In this document: piece by piece, positions 63,673-64,000 of the stretch
How positions within the stretch are numbered: the first letter of the stretch is position 1
Layout of the letters: the number at the start of each line of letters is the position of its first letter
Assembly: GCA_017623655.1 (NCBI GenBank)
Contig: JAGAON010000008.1
Coordinates: forward strand, 124,001 to 188,000
Origin: Prevotella sp.
Lineage (GTDB): Bacteria > Bacteroidota > Bacteroidia > Bacteroidales > Bacteroidaceae
DNA length: 64,000 bases
Reading direction: 5' to 3'
Program-made: the position numbers and the translations under genes
The notes under the pieces: model-generated
Seen by the model: the letters and a program-made list of their open reading frames with translations, nothing else
Databases searched by the model: none
What the model was told of the DNA's origin: nothing

Positions 63673-64000
63673 GAACTTCACCTCAATGCCCCTCTTTCTG
63701 CGGTCATAGAAGTCCGCCGTGGCGGTGAACATGGCGTCTCCGCTGGAGTTAAGCGCGGTCTCGACGGAATCCTGTATCACGCCGATGATAAACCCTACGG
63801 CCACCACCTGCATGGCTATGTCATTGCTTATACCGAACAAAGCGCATGCCATCGGTATCAGAAGCAGCGAGCCTCCCGCCACTCCCGACGCTCCGCAGGC
63901 GCCGAATGCGGCAAGAACGCTAAGTACCAGCGCACTGCCAAGCGACACCTCGATGCCCATGGTGTGACAGGTTGCCAGTGTCATGACGGTAATCGTGATG
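63670..64000 (-). CDS. sstT: Serine/threonine:sodium symporter, C-terminal part
   Basis: About 110 C-terminal residues; the gene runs off the right edge. [40 protein letters not shown] and [20 protein letters not shown] and [16 protein letters not shown] are the conserved helical hairpin and Na+-binding regions of SstT (dicarboxylate/amino acid:cation symporter family). It imports serine and threonine with Na+. Confidence 0.9.
   Translation of the reverse strand, partial: ITITVMTLATCHTMGIEVSLGSALVLSVLAAFGACGASGVAGGSLLLIPMACALFGISNDIAMQVVAVGFIIGVIQDSVETALNSSGDAMFTATADFYDRRKRGIEVKF

Overview
The window is a stretch of a Bacteroidota chromosome, most likely Prevotellaceae. The evidence is gene content (SprA of the type IX secretion system, type B L31, GH97/GH31/GH43 glycosidases, AsnA, a DUF2582 protein), repeated promoter -7 boxes of the form TAnnTTTG, and AT-rich spacers between GC-rich genes. 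No rRNA, tRNA, CRISPR array, phage or complete IS element was recognised. The genus is an inference from these features and was not tested.

Layout, left to right. 2-685: 3' part of a glycosidase gene. 859-5170 (-): a tripartite efflux operon (outer-membrane channel, HlyD adaptor, MFS pump) behind a leader that looks like a transcription attenuator; the hlyD gene is flanked by inverted repeats. 5841-9546 (-): GH43-like enzyme, Na+/solute symporter and a DUF3089 hydrolase, with a perfect 39-bp inverted repeat between the first two. 9592-13857: mfd and a divergent dolichyl-phosphate-mannose-synthase-like gene. 13858-17279: nested repeats, two small winged-helix proteins and aspS. 17317-23925 (-): a compact gene train (MscS-type channel, phospholipase D, divergent sigma-70 factor, secreted basic protein, HprK-like kinase, S26-like peptidase, PqqD-like protein) running into aspS. 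24621-30013: tcdA, then GH31 and GH97 glycosidases. 30149-36336: Dabb protein, sodB, azlCD, pgi, rpmE2, asnA. 36507-40472 (-): nadB-dacB-aroB. 41395-50926 (-): ruvA, sprA (2585 codons) and a DUF1016 nuclease gene that sits between sprA and a second copy of sprA's 3' end. 51363-54198 (-): acyltransferase, rsgA, frr. 54352-57359 (+): binding protein and permease of a metal-chelate importer, followed by a REP-associated tyrosine transposase (RAYT). 57477-64000: secreted DNA/RNA endonuclease, MATE exporter, DUF349 coiled-coil protein, thioredoxin-like lipoprotein, mnmA and the 3' part of sstT.

The most unusual layer is intergenic. At least three related palindromes share a 5' GTAG head (two forms GTAGAGAC..., one GTAGGGAC...), which is the REP architecture recognised by RAYT enzymes. 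The local RAYT gene carries two such palindromes in frame inside its own coding sequence, and takes its stop codon from a second palindrome family (GGGTGCTGATTAC) that occurs at nine places here. Long composite repeats are built from these units, and one copy holds a 216-bp insertion with a 5-bp target duplication. Other candidates for new biology are the attenuator-like leader of the efflux operon, the kinase/peptidase/PqqD cluster, and the sprA 3'-end duplication around the nuclease gene.
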